Shown: positions 7,601 to 15,227, counted from the stretch's first letter. The stretch: 33,115 bases of DNA from Pirellulales bacterium (GCA_013360685.1 JABWBD010000028.1:1-33115), one strand, 5' to 3'. Program-made: numbers and translations. The notes: a model not told the origin generated them from the letters alone.

Positions 7601-7697
7601 GTTGCCGAGCGCATCCGCGAGGACGTCTTTCGAGAGCACGGCTTTCTGGATATCGGCTGCCCCAGCATTCGATGGCTGGACGGCTTGGCTGGCCGTC

Positions 7698-7955
7698 ATG
7701 GCTGAGGCGCCGGCCCTTCAGCCATCGTTGCCTCTGCAACCGCGAGTGTACGCGCTTTCGTCCCGCGTGCGTATCGGCATTTACGATTGCCGATACGTCT
7801 CTTTGGGCGAGCGAGAAGGCTGCCAGTCTCTCACGGCAGATGCCCGGCTCGCCGGCAAGCTCCAGAAGCAATACGTTCATCGTCGAACTTTCATCACTAC
7901 TCGGTTACGGTGGCTTCTTCCGATCGCCTCAGTTCGCCTGTTCTCGCGTAATTGA
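7698..7955 (+). pseudogene. C-terminal fragment of a PIN-domain (VapC-like) toxin
   Basis: From about 7735 to 7880 the frame reads ...SSRVRIGIYDCRYVSLGERE and then GCQSLTADARLAGKLQ. This is the second half of a VapC PIN domain: the YDxxYxxLAxxEGC helix carrying an acidic active-site residue, followed by the TAD metal-binding acidic residue. The N-terminal half with the first conserved Asp is missing, and no VapB precedes it. The ATG at 7698 is only the first ATG of the open frame. The downstream tail to the stop at 7953-7955 does not look like VapC. Only about 50 residues are recognisable, so this is a non-functional remnant. Confidence 0.55.
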
Positions 7956-8367
7956 CGTTTTTCCAGGCAGCGGGAACCCATCCGTGCGCCGGGTCTTGCT
8001 GGTAGGAGACGTCGGTTTGTCGAATGACCTGGCCGTTGAAATGATCTTGCCACCGCCGGGCGGCGTATCCCCGTTGCGTATCGAGCCAAATCGAGAAGAC
8101 CACCGGCGACGCCTTGCCCTCTCCTTCCAGGACAACGCACGGAGAACCATCGAGCGCCTCACGGCGTGCGCTGCCACTGAACATCTGCTCCAAATCGTCG
8201 GGGCTCGGACGGTAGTAGAGCATGATCACCCTCGACGAGATCGAGCCGATGATCGAAAACGGCTCGGATGTCGTCATGCTTCCGTGGAACTGCAATGAAC
8301 CAGAACGCTCGCGCAGTTCCCTTGTTACGGAGCCGTCGAAGGCAGTGTCTCTCATCCCGGACCCGAA
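7897..8367 (-). pseudogene. C-terminal fragment of an unrecognised protein, joined to the reductase fragment
   Basis: This frame continues without a stop from the aldo/keto reductase remnant, but the sequence character changes at about 8367. From there it reads as a beta-rich domain (VVLEGEGKASPVVFSIWLD, then QRGYAARRWQDHFNG) resembling the C-terminal part of exported planctomycete proteins with an outer-membrane-lipoprotein-sorting-like fold. That resemblance is weak. It ends in three consecutive stop codons (TAG TGA TGA), where such a domain would normally go on for another strand or two. A deletion that fused two genes explains the arrangement best. Confidence 0.5.
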
Positions 8368-8865
8368 CTTACCCGACTTGGCCATTTCCGCGGCCAGCGG
8401 TCGCTGATGGCTGGTGACTCCAATTCGGCGGACGACGCCATCCCGCTTCGCCGCGCGACACAGTTCCATCGCTCCGCCCGGGCCCCGGAGAGGGTCCCAA
8501 TCCTCCCGCTGCTCGACCTAGTAAAACGTGAGGACGTCCACGTAGTCGGTCCGCAGCACATCCAGCAGCGACTCCAATTCGCTGTGAGCGTCGGCAGAAG
8601 TCCTCGGACCGAACTGCACGCAGACCACGACCTCATCGCGTCTTGATCCCAGCGATGCGATCGCCTGGGCGAAGACGTCCGGCTCGGCCCCGCGGTCCTC
8701 GGCCAGGCGCAGCCAGTTGAGAAAGGTGACGCCCCGATCGATCGCATGGAGAACGTCGTCGGGGGGCATGCTAGTCTGGAGATGCGAGGCGAGCCCCAGG
8801 CGTGCCACCGGCATGCCAAATGCCTCCGGGGCACATCGCATGAATGGGTGCAGACGGGCGGCCAT
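8368..8865 (-). pseudogene. Aldo/keto reductase fragment with an in-frame TAG
   Basis: From the ATG at 8865 the frame reads like the N-terminal half of an aldo/keto reductase TIM barrel: VARLGLASHLQTS, AIDRGVTFLNW, RRDEVVVCVQFG, SLLDVLRTDYVDVLTFY. It then hits a TAG at 8518-8520 where relatives have a second Tyr (TFYYVE). After the TAG the same frame resumes the family sequence (GGAMELCRAAKRDGVVRRIG, then TSHQRPLAAEMAKSG) up to about 8367. The remaining half of the barrel is missing. So there are two lesions: a point nonsense mutation and loss of the C-terminal half. No promoter or ribosome binding site is apparent. Confidence 0.75.
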
Positions 8866-8894
8866 GACGGAGCGGCAGGGATTTCTTTTTGACT

Positions 8895-9089
8895 TCAGAA
8901 CATCGTATAGATGAACGGTGCCGCGCCGGTGCCGGCGAACAGGGCCAGGATGCCGACGGCGCCGAGAATAAGCACGATCGGCAGCAGCCACCACTTCTTG
9001 TTTTCCATCAGAAACAAGAGAAACTGCCTCGGCAGCGAAAGGGGCTTTGCCTGGGCGGCCAATTCGAATTCATTGGGCGAAGCTGACAT
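8895..9089 (-). CDS. DUF5989-type small membrane protein (SxtK-like)
   Basis: 64 residues with a charged N-terminus, then LFLMENKKWWLLPIVLILGA and a single strongly hydrophobic segment (about residues 33-53), ending PFIYTMF. This is the pattern of the DUF5989 family, whose members usually sit next to a carbamoyltransferase and an SxtJ protein. The small SxtK of saxitoxin clusters is similar in size and position. The function is unknown; it may be a membrane anchor or assembly partner. It is the last gene of the minus-strand cassette, 76 bases after sxtJ, with repeat-like sequence in the gap. Confidence 0.8.
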   Translation of the reverse strand: MSASPNEFELAAQAKPLSLPRQFLLFLMENKKWWLLPIVLILGAVGILALFAGTGAAPFIYTMF

Positions 9090-9112
9090 GGGATGAATCC
9101 TTGGGAAAGGAT

Positions 9113-9160
9113 CAAGGATGAGTCCGAGGGGCTTTTTTCATCCCTTATCCCTCATCCTTG
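9113..9160. repeat. Inverted repeat with heptamer-like units between sxtJ and the DUF5989 gene
   Basis: CAAGGATGAG at 9113-9122 pairs exactly with CTCATCCTTG at 9151-9160. The minus strand between them carries GGATGAGGGATAAGGGATGA, the heptamer unit seen around the mutase gene. It sits inside the operon, 23 bases before the DUF5989 start codon. Confidence 0.65.
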
Positions 9161-9165
9161 TTCAA

Positions 9166-9573
9166 TTACCATTGCCGCAAATAGCTCTCAGGTCCTTGCG
9201 GCGGTTTCTTCGGCTGCCAGTACGTGGCCGCCTCCGGGCGGAACTTCCGCTCGAGCCCGTCGCGGCCGAGGAGTCGCATTGCCAGACCGATCGGCATCAT
9301 CAGGCCGAAGTAGACCAGTGCCAGGGCCAATTCGCCGACCACGATTCCGATCGGGATTGCCGCGAGGCTCAAGGCGACGAAGGCCGGCGCAAGGCTCCGC
9401 GGGTAGGCCAGGCCGAGTAGTGCCATCACGCCGCCGACCACGGTGAGGGCCGCGACAACCGGCAGGCCGCCGCCCCAGAGCCAGCCGAGCGCCGGCAAGG
9501 CGACCAGCGCGATCAGTCCGAACTGCCGGAGTTGCCGGGCCGTCGGGTTCCAGTTCATCTCGACCAGTTTCAT
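9166..9573 (-). CDS. SxtJ-family membrane protein
   Basis: 135 residues. An N-terminal NWNPTARQLRQFG motif is followed by two pairs of hydrophobic segments (about 18-60 and 63-95), then a short amphipathic tail ending GPESYLRQW. This is the layout of SxtJ proteins, found beside NodU/CmcH carbamoyltransferases in saxitoxin and many surface-glycan clusters; their role is unknown. The start codon lies three bases after the carbamoyltransferase stop, so translation is probably coupled. An internal ATG five codons on is an alternative start. Confidence 0.85.
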   Translation of the reverse strand: MKLVEMNWNPTARQLRQFGLIALVALPALGWLWGGGLPVVAALTVVGGVMALLGLAYPRSLAPAFVALSLAAIPIGIVVGELALALVYFGLMMPIGLAMRLLGRDGLERKFRPEAATYWQPKKPPQGPESYLRQW

Positions 9574-9576
9574 CGT

Positions 9577-11418
9577 CTAATCCAGTGCAAACTGGGCCAG
9601 GTGCCTGCTGCGCGCGTCCTGGCCGACTTGCTTCTTCTGTTCTTCCTTCAGCAGGATGTGCCGGCCGAGGACCAGCACGTCCATGTCGGTCATCTGGAAA
9701 CAGCGGTAGGCGTCTTCCGGGGTGCAGACGATCGGCTCGCTGCGGACGTTGAAGCTCGTGTTGATCAACACCGGGCAGCCGGTCCGCTCGTGGAAGCGGG
9801 TCATCAGCTTGTGCAAGAGCGGGTGGCGCTCGGGGTCAACCGTCTGGATCCGCGCTGAATAGTCTACATGGGTCACCGCCGGTATGGAAGAGCGGCTGTA
9901 GCGGAGCTTCTCGATCCCGAAGGCTGCCTGCTGCTGGGGCGCGATCGGGGTGCGGAGCTCCGTGCGGACGGGGGCGACCAGGAGCATGTAGGGGCTGTCC
10001 TCGTTCGGGCGCATTTCGAAATACTCGTCGACGTGCTCGCGCAGGACGATCGGGGCAAATGGCCGGAACGACTCTCGGAACTTGATCTTCAAGTTCATCA
10101 CCGACTGCATCTTTTCGCTCCGCGCGTCGCCCAGGATGCTGCGGGCGCCCAAGGCACGCGGGCCGAACTCCATGCGGCCCTGGAACCAGCCGACGACCTT
10201 CTCACGAGCGATCAGCGAGGCAACGTCCTCGCAGAGGTGGTCTTCACTGGCCGCCGTGGTGAACACCGCTCCCTGCCGCTGCAGCGTCTCGAAGATCTCG
10301 TCGTCGGAGAAAGCCGGGCCGAGGAAAGAGCCCTTCTGCCGGTCGCCGGCACAGGGCTGGCGGGGCTTTTCCAAGAGCTGATGCCAGATGAACAACGCCG
10401 TGCCCAAGGCGCCGCCCGCGTCTCCGGCCGCCGGTTGGATCCAGAGGTTTTCGAACGGCCCCTCGCGGAGGATGCGGCCGTTGCCGACGCAGTTCAGGGC
10501 CACCCCTCCGGCCAGCACGAGGTTCTTCATGCCGGTCTGGTGATGGATGTGCCGCGCGCAGCGGAGCATGACCTCCTCGGTCACGGCCTGGACCGACGCG
10601 GCCAGGTCCATCTCGCGCTGGGTGACTTCCGACTCGGCCTTGCGGGGCGGGCCGCCGAAGAGCTCGTCGAGCTTGCGGGAAGTCATCGTCAGCCCCTGGC
10701 AGTAGTTGAAATAGCGCATGTCCATCCGGAAGGAGCCGTCTTCCTTCAGGTCCATGAGCTTTTCGAGAATCGCGTCCTTGTAGATCGGCCGGCCGTAGGG
10801 GGCGAGCCCCATCACCTTGTACTCGCCGCTGTTGACCCGGAAGCCGGTGTAGTAGGTGAATGCGGAGTAGAGCAGGCCGAGCGAATGAGGGAAGCGGATC
10901 TCGCGCGCGAGCTCGATGCGGTTGCCGCGGCCGATGCCGTAGCAGGTGGTCGACCATTCACCCACGCCGTCGAGCGTGAGGATGGCCGCTTCCTCGAAGG
11001 GCGAGGGGAAGAAAGCGCTGGCGGCGTGCGACTCATGGTGATCGGTGAAGACCACATTGCCGCGATAGCGGCCGCCCAGCCCGGAGCGGATCTCGCGCGG
11101 CAGATGCAACTTCTGCTTCAACCAAAGCGGCATCGCCTGGCGGAACGATCGGTAGCCGGCGGGGGCAAAGGCGAGATAGGTCTCCAGCAGCCGCTCGAAT
11201 TTGGTCAGCGGCTTGTCGTAGAAGCCGACGTAGTCGAGGTCTTCCGGCCCGATCCGCGCTTCGGCCAGGCAGTAGTTGACGGCCTGCTGGGGGAAATCGT
11301 GGTCGTGTTTCTTGCGTGTGAATCGCTCTTCCTGGGCAGCGGCGACGATTTCTCCGTCGATGACCAGCGCGGCGGCCGAATCATGATAAAAAGCTGAAAT
11401 TCCGAGGATCGCGGTCAT
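9577..11418 (-). CDS. Carbamoyltransferase, NodU/CmcH family
   Basis: 613 residues, the full length for this family, which transfers the carbamoyl group of carbamoyl phosphate to a hydroxyl on a sugar or natural product through a carbamoyl-adenylate. The N-terminal Kae1-like domain begins ILGISAFYHDSAAALVIDG and contains HHESHAASAFF and LTLDGVGEWSTT (metal and nucleotide site residues) and LAGGVALNCVGNGRI. The C-terminal YrdC-like domain has GRMEFGPRALGARSILGD and NTSFNVRSEPIVCTPEDAY. The ATG at 11418 has GGAG at a good distance. It follows the SGNH protein by 24 bases and is coupled to SxtJ. The acceptor is unknown; the context suggests a surface glycan or secondary metabolite. Confidence 0.95.
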   Translation of the reverse strand: MTAILGISAFYHDSAAALVIDGEIVAAAQEERFTRKKHDHDFPQQAVNYCLAEARIGPEDLDYVGFYDKPLTKFERLLETYLAFAPAGYRSFRQAMPLWLKQKLHLPREIRSGLGGRYRGNVVFTDHHESHAASAFFPSPFEEAAILTLDGVGEWSTTCYGIGRGNRIELAREIRFPHSLGLLYSAFTYYTGFRVNSGEYKVMGLAPYGRPIYKDAILEKLMDLKEDGSFRMDMRYFNYCQGLTMTSRKLDELFGGPPRKAESEVTQREMDLAASVQAVTEEVMLRCARHIHHQTGMKNLVLAGGVALNCVGNGRILREGPFENLWIQPAAGDAGGALGTALFIWHQLLEKPRQPCAGDRQKGSFLGPAFSDDEIFETLQRQGAVFTTAASEDHLCEDVASLIAREKVVGWFQGRMEFGPRALGARSILGDARSEKMQSVMNLKIKFRESFRPFAPIVLREHVDEYFEMRPNEDSPYMLLVAPVRTELRTPIAPQQQAAFGIEKLRYSRSSIPAVTHVDYSARIQTVDPERHPLLHKLMTRFHERTGCPVLINTSFNVRSEPIVCTPEDAYRCFQMTDMDVLVLGRHILLKEEQKKQVGQDARSRHLAQFALD

Positions 11419-11442
11419 GGAAACTCCGTGGATCGCAACGCA

Positions 11443-12669
11443 CTACCGGACGCTTTCCAGAAGCGGCACTCCCGCGACCCGCTCTGGATCACCCTCGGTG
11501 AGAAAACGGTAAATCGACCGGGCCGCCACCAGGCTTCCTTGCTCGTTGAAATGCCCGACGCCCTTGAGGAAGAGCCGCTCCGAGACAATGCGGCTGTCGG
11601 CGCTGGGGGCGGCGCGGCGGAAGTCGTCCGTCAGGGGCCATAGCGGTATGCCGGCCCGGCGGCAGATCTCCGCGAGGCGGCGGTTTGGGTGCAGCGGATC
11701 GAAATAGGGCGAGTCCTCGCGCGCGTTCGACACCAGTGCCTGGAAGCAATCATCGCAGACCTGCATGGCCGAGGGGACCAGGACCACGGCGAACCGGCCG
11801 CCGCGGTTCTCCACCTCGCGCTGGAACTGCGCCAGCAGGGCGGCCGTGAGCTGCCAGGCGTGGGCGATGTCTTGGCTCTCACGGCTGCAGAAAACCCAAT
11901 CGCCCGGAGAGATGGCACCTGCGCCGGCCGAAACCCGGTGGCGGGCGTTGTTCATGGCGTTCTTCTGCCATACGTAGAAGCGGCTGTGCCGGTTCAGCCA
12001 CTGGCCCGCGATCGCCCGCTTCGCCGAAAACGGCAACTGGACCAGGTTGCCCGAGGCGTCCAAGTCGAAGTAGATCCGCGGATTCGAGCTCAGCCGGCAG
12101 GAGTTGTCGCAGAGGTCGTTGCCGACGAAAAACGCGCCGAGCACGATCTCCGGCCGATACTGCGAAACGACCTCGCGGTAGAGGACCATCTGCTGACCGG
12201 TGCTGGAGCCGCTGACGCCGCAATTGAGCACCTCCCAACGGACCCCGCGCTGGCGATCGTTGAGCATCCGCTCCAGGCGGGCGGTCATCGAGTCAGCCTC
12301 GTCCACCCCGACCGAGGCGACCATCGAGTCGCCGAAAATCGCCAGTCTCCGGATCCCGGCCGGTTTCTCCCGTGGCCGATCGGGTCCGCGAAGCCCGTCG
12401 CGGCTGAATCGCAGGAAAACCTCTCGGCCGGCTTCATCGTCGTAGACCTCGCCCTCAAAGCAGGGTAGGAACCGCTGGCCCACGATCGGGTTTCGCTCCA
12501 TGAGGGAGGGTGTTGTGTCGGTCAGAAGACGCGTGGCGGCCTCGAGCACCAGGAGAGTGCCTGAGAGAGTACAGGCAAGCAAGGCAAGCCGGAGAAGTGG
12601 TTTTTTCCAGCATGAAGTCCGCTGGGCAGGCTCGCGCGGCAAGGTTTCCGACGGTTCGCCCTGAGTCAT
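11443..12669 (-). CDS. Membrane-anchored SGNH/GDSL-hydrolase-like protein
   Basis: 408 residues with one N-terminal membrane segment (about 25-48) that probably holds the catalytic domain outside the cytoplasm. SGNH landmarks: block I AIFGDSMVAS with the nucleophile Ser (about 115), block II CGVSGSSTG (150-158) with the oxyanion Gly, block III FVGNDLCDN (181-189) with the Asn, and a late GVGHFNEQG supplying the His. Proteins of this kind are esterases or O-acyltransferase partners on polysaccharides, and they commonly precede carbamoyltransferase-SxtJ-DUF5989 cassettes. The ATG at 12669 was preferred to a GTG at 12702, which has no ribosome binding site. First gene of the four-gene minus-strand unit. 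Confidence 0.82.
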   Translation of the reverse strand: MTQGEPSETLPREPAQRTSCWKKPLLRLALLACTLSGTLLVLEAATRLLTDTTPSLMERNPIVGQRFLPCFEGEVYDDEAGREVFLRFSRDGLRGPDRPREKPAGIRRLAIFGDSMVASVGVDEADSMTARLERMLNDRQRGVRWEVLNCGVSGSSTGQQMVLYREVVSQYRPEIVLGAFFVGNDLCDNSCRLSSNPRIYFDLDASGNLVQLPFSAKRAIAGQWLNRHSRFYVWQKNAMNNARHRVSAGAGAISPGDWVFCSRESQDIAHAWQLTAALLAQFQREVENRGGRFAVVLVPSAMQVCDDCFQALVSNAREDSPYFDPLHPNRRLAEICRRAGIPLWPLTDDFRRAAPSADSRIVSERLFLKGVGHFNEQGSLVAARSIYRFLTEGDPERVAGVPLLESVR

Positions 12670-12877
12670 GGGCCTAAACTCCGAGAGCCTGAGATGCCGC
12701 ACACACGCACTGCCGAACCGTACATTCCTTTGCCCTCACACCCCTCCTTCGTTAGTGGGGCTGGTATGCTACCATATCTCTCAAAATCACGGAATAGAAC
12801 TTGGACCCATCTTATCCCCTCAACCTGCTGTCGCCGCCCCGGCAGGAGACTTACCGCACGCTCAAAATAGCGCCGCC
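12670..12877. other. Divergent intergenic region, left part
   Basis: Lies between the SGNH gene (minus) and the Gfo/Idh gene (plus). A short inverted repeat, TGGTA-TGC-TACCA, lies at 12762-12774 and is a possible regulator site for the SGNH operon. No convincing minus-strand promoter was found. Confidence 0.35.
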
Positions 12878-12906
12878 TTGCGTCGCTCACACCGTGTGGA
12901 TACAAC
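12878..12906 (+). promoter_or_regulatory. Candidate promoter of the Gfo/Idh-RraA operon
   Basis: TTGCGT at 12878-12883, 17 bases, then TACAAC at 12901-12906. Predicted start of transcription is near 12913, giving a leader of about 93 bases. Confidence 0.45.
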
Positions 12907-12911
12907 AGCAT

Positions 12912-12925
12912 TGGCCCTAGGGCCA
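12912..12925. promoter_or_regulatory. Perfect 14-base palindrome at the predicted transcription start
   Basis: TGGCCCTAGGGCCA is fully self-complementary and covers the predicted +1 of the Gfo/Idh operon. This is a typical place for a repressor operator. Which protein binds is unknown. Confidence 0.4.
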
Positions 12926-13005
12926 GCCCCAACCCCCGCGTACCACGCTTCCTGCGCGAGATCCGGGCACCACGAAGCCCTGCACCCGTAATCCAGGAGA
13001 CTGCC

Positions 13006-14367
13006 ATGACCCGTTCTAACGATGCCTCAACCCCCACTCGCCGACAATTCCTTCAAACCACAGGCTCTCTCGCCGCGGGAGTTGCCGTGCTCGGCACTCT
13101 GACGCCCCGGGTCCATGCGGCAGAGGACAATACGATCCGCCTGGCGCTGATCGGCTGCGGCGGCCGGGGGGCCGGCGCGGTCGGCGATGCCCTGTCGGTT
13201 CCGGATCGTGGGCCGATCAAGCTGCACGTCATGGCCGATCTCGTGGAAAGCCGCATGGCCGCGTCGCACAAGGCACTGAAGGAGAAGTTCGCCGACAAGG
13301 TCGACGTCACGGAAGACCGTAAGTTCACCGGTTTCGACGCCTACCGCAAGGCGATCGACTCGCTCAGGCCCGGCGATATCGCCATGTGCACCACCCGCGC
13401 CTACATCCGTCCGGTCCACGTCGAGTACGCGGTTCGGAAGGGCATCCATGTCTTCATGGAAAAGCCGTTTGCGTCCGATCCGGGCGGCCTTCACCGATTG
13501 CTCCGCGCGGCCGAGGAAGCGGAAAAGAAGAATGTCAAGATCGCCGCGGGGCTCCAGTGCCGCCATTCCCCGGCACGCCATGCCCTCATCGAACGAATCC
13601 GCGAGGGGGCGATGGGCGACATCCCCCTGATCCGCGCCAACCGTCTCGGCGGCGCCGGATGGCTCGCCAGTCAGGGCGACCAATCGAACGACCTGGCAAA
13701 GCAGCTCGAATTCGGCAGAATCCATCTCTATTGGGTCGGCTCGGGCCACATGGTCGATTACCTGATCCACCAGATCGACGAATGCTGCTGGATCAAGGAC
13801 GCCTGGCCGGTCTCCGCGGAAGGGATGGGCGGGCGCGTGCCGGAGAGCCCCGATTGCGGACAGAACATTGACGCCTACTCCATCGAATACACCTTTGCCG
13901 ACGGCACGAAGGCATTCTGCGGTTTCCGCCGCATCAACAACACCCGCAGCGATTTCGCCACGTACATCCACGGCACGAAGTGCGCCGCGCAGTTCTCCGG
14001 CAACATCCACGCGGCCACCGTCCACATGTTCAAAGACCAGCGGATCGCCAAGGAGAACATCGCCTGGACGCCCACGGACGATGCATTCAGCCCCTGGCAA
14101 TACGAATGGAACGATTTCATCGACAGCATCCGCAACGACCGGCCCCATAACGAAGGCAAACGCGCCGTCTATTCGGACCTCACCACGCTCATGGGCCGCG
14201 CCGCCTGCCACACGGGTCAAACGGTGACCTGGGAGCAGATGATGAAGTCGAACTTCCAGTTCTGCGATTACCTCGACCGCCTCGGTCCCGACAGCCCGGC
14301 GCCGGTCAAGGCCGATGAAAACGGCCGCTTCCCGGTTCCAATCCCTGGTCAATGGACGGAGATCTGA
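13006..14367 (+). CDS. TAT-exported Gfo/Idh/MocA-family oxidoreductase
   Basis: 453 residues. The N-terminus carries a twin-arginine signal (TRRQFLQ at 11-17, hydrophobic stretch, VHA-AE cleavage site near 38), so the folded enzyme with its cofactor is probably exported. The Rossmann part has LIGCGGRGAG (48-57) for NAD(P) and the family motif MEKPFA (151-156), whose Lys is catalytic. The C-terminal alpha/beta domain is complete. Family members oxidise or reduce sugars, amino sugars and inositols; planctomycetes carry many exported paralogues linked to glycan breakdown. The substrate cannot be assigned. The ATG at 13006 has CCAGGAGA upstream. The RraA-like gene follows after 79 bases. Confidence 0.92.
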   Translation: MTRSNDASTPTRRQFLQTTGSLAAGVAVLGTLTPRVHAAEDNTIRLALIGCGGRGAGAVGDALSVPDRGPIKLHVMADLVESRMAASHKALKEKFADKVDVTEDRKFTGFDAYRKAIDSLRPGDIAMCTTRAYIRPVHVEYAVRKGIHVFMEKPFASDPGGLHRLLRAAEEAEKKNVKIAAGLQCRHSPARHALIERIREGAMGDIPLIRANRLGGAGWLASQGDQSNDLAKQLEFGRIHLYWVGSGHMVDYLIHQIDECCWIKDAWPVSAEGMGGRVPESPDCGQNIDAYSIEYTFADGTKAFCGFRRINNTRSDFATYIHGTKCAAQFSGNIHAATVHMFKDQRIAKENIAWTPTDDAFSPWQYEWNDFIDSIRNDRPHNEGKRAVYSDLTTLMGRAACHTGQTVTWEQMMKSNFQFCDYLDRLGPDSPAPVKADENGRFPVPIPGQWTEI

Positions 14368-14446
14368 GGATTCCCGCAATCGCGCGTGGTACGACCACAG
14401 AGCGCCGTATCGGCCCTGATCCTGATTCAGCACAAGGAAGAAAAGA

Positions 14447-15187
14447 ATGTCCATCTCGCGGGAGACGCTCGGCAAACTGGCGAGCTACGACACGCCGACC
14501 ATCTGCAATGTCATCGAACTTTTCGACGTCCGGCCGCGCCATGTCGGGTTCATGGACAGCCGCATCCGGGCGAATTTCCCCGAAATGCCGCCCATGGTCG
14601 GCTTTGCCAGCACGGCGGCCTTTCGTTCGGGCGCCCCGCCGGCTCGCGGAGACGCCTACGGCACGATCAACGACCAGGTCCGCCGGTTCGACGAGCTGCC
14701 GGGGCCGGCGGTGATGGTGTTCCAGGACATCGACGACCCGCCGGTCGGCGCCACCTTCGGCGAGATCATGTGCTCCGTGTACCAGGCGTTCGGCTCGGTC
14801 GGACTGATCACCTCCGGGGGCGGGCGCGACCTGCTCCAGGTCCGAGCGTTGGGATACCCGGTTTTCACGGGTGGGACGATCTGCGCCCACGCCTGGTGCC
14901 ATCTGATGCACCTGGGGCTACCCGTCCGCGTGGGCGGCATGGTCGTCAATCAGGGCGACCTGCTCCACGGCGATGCCAACGGCGTGACCGGTATCCCGCT
15001 GGAGATCGCTTCCGATACGGCCGACGTGGCGGAGGAGTATGTTGCCGCCGAGAAGATCGTGCTCGACTACGTCCGCGGCCCGGGCGAGAAATCGGTCGCC
15101 GGGCTCGCCGCCGCCAGAGAAGAACTCATCGCTGTGCTCCAGAAGCTCGGCCAGAGGGTAAAGAAGACAGCCCGGCCGCCGCGATGA
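14447..15187 (+). CDS. RraA-family protein (HMG aldolase-like)
   Basis: 246 residues of the RraA/dimethylmenaquinone-methyltransferase-like superfamily. Most enzymes of this fold are class II, metal-dependent 4-hydroxy-4-methyl-2-oxoglutarate or oxaloacetate-type aldolases; the name RraA comes from the E. coli RNase E inhibitor. The active-site motif GGGRDLLQVRALGYPVF (124-140, Arg and Asp) and the GDLLHGDANGV segment (170-180) are both present, which favours an enzyme over a pure regulator. The ATG at 14447 is preceded by AAGGAAG. The cotranscribed Gfo/Idh oxidoreductase suggests a shared catabolic route for a sugar acid or keto acid. Its stop codon lies in the loop of a hairpin at 15169-15198. 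Confidence 0.88.
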   Translation: MSISRETLGKLASYDTPTICNVIELFDVRPRHVGFMDSRIRANFPEMPPMVGFASTAAFRSGAPPARGDAYGTINDQVRRFDELPGPAVMVFQDIDDPPVGATFGEIMCSVYQAFGSVGLITSGGGRDLLQVRALGYPVFTGGTICAHAWCHLMHLGLPVRVGGMVVNQGDLLHGDANGVTGIPLEIASDTADVAEEYVAAEKIVLDYVRGPGEKSVAGLAAAREELIAVLQKLGQRVKKTARPPR

Positions 15188-15198
15188 GCGGCCGGGCT
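15169..15198 (-). terminator. Strong hairpin between convergent genes, terminator for the minus-strand operon
   Basis: A perfect 11-base-pair GC-rich stem (AGCCCGGCCGC / GCGGCCGGGCT) with an 8-base loop. On the minus strand it is followed by GTCTTCTTTA, a T-rich tail, so it should end the ABC operon. On the plus strand there is no T-run, and the loop holds the rraA-family gene's own stop codon. Confidence 0.65.
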
Positions 15199-15227
15199 GC
15201 CGGATTCCTCGGAATTCCGGTCTTCCG

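Noticed and set aside
7589..7705. Short plus-strand frame reading VAERIREDVFREHGFLDIGC and on to a TGA at 7703-7705, coding-like in composition
   Set aside because: Only about 35 residues, with no family recognised and no start; it emerges directly from the heptamer repeat. Possibly another gene tail in the graveyard, but not supportable as a feature.
9868..11397. Long plus-strand open frame (509 residues) opposite the carbamoyltransferase
   Set aside because: It is the antisense shadow of a gene with clear family motifs; its residues show no motif and the arrangement is usual in GC-rich DNA.
13027..14475. Long minus-strand open frame opposite the Gfo/Idh gene
   Set aside because: Antisense shadow of a well-recognised gene, no motif of its own.
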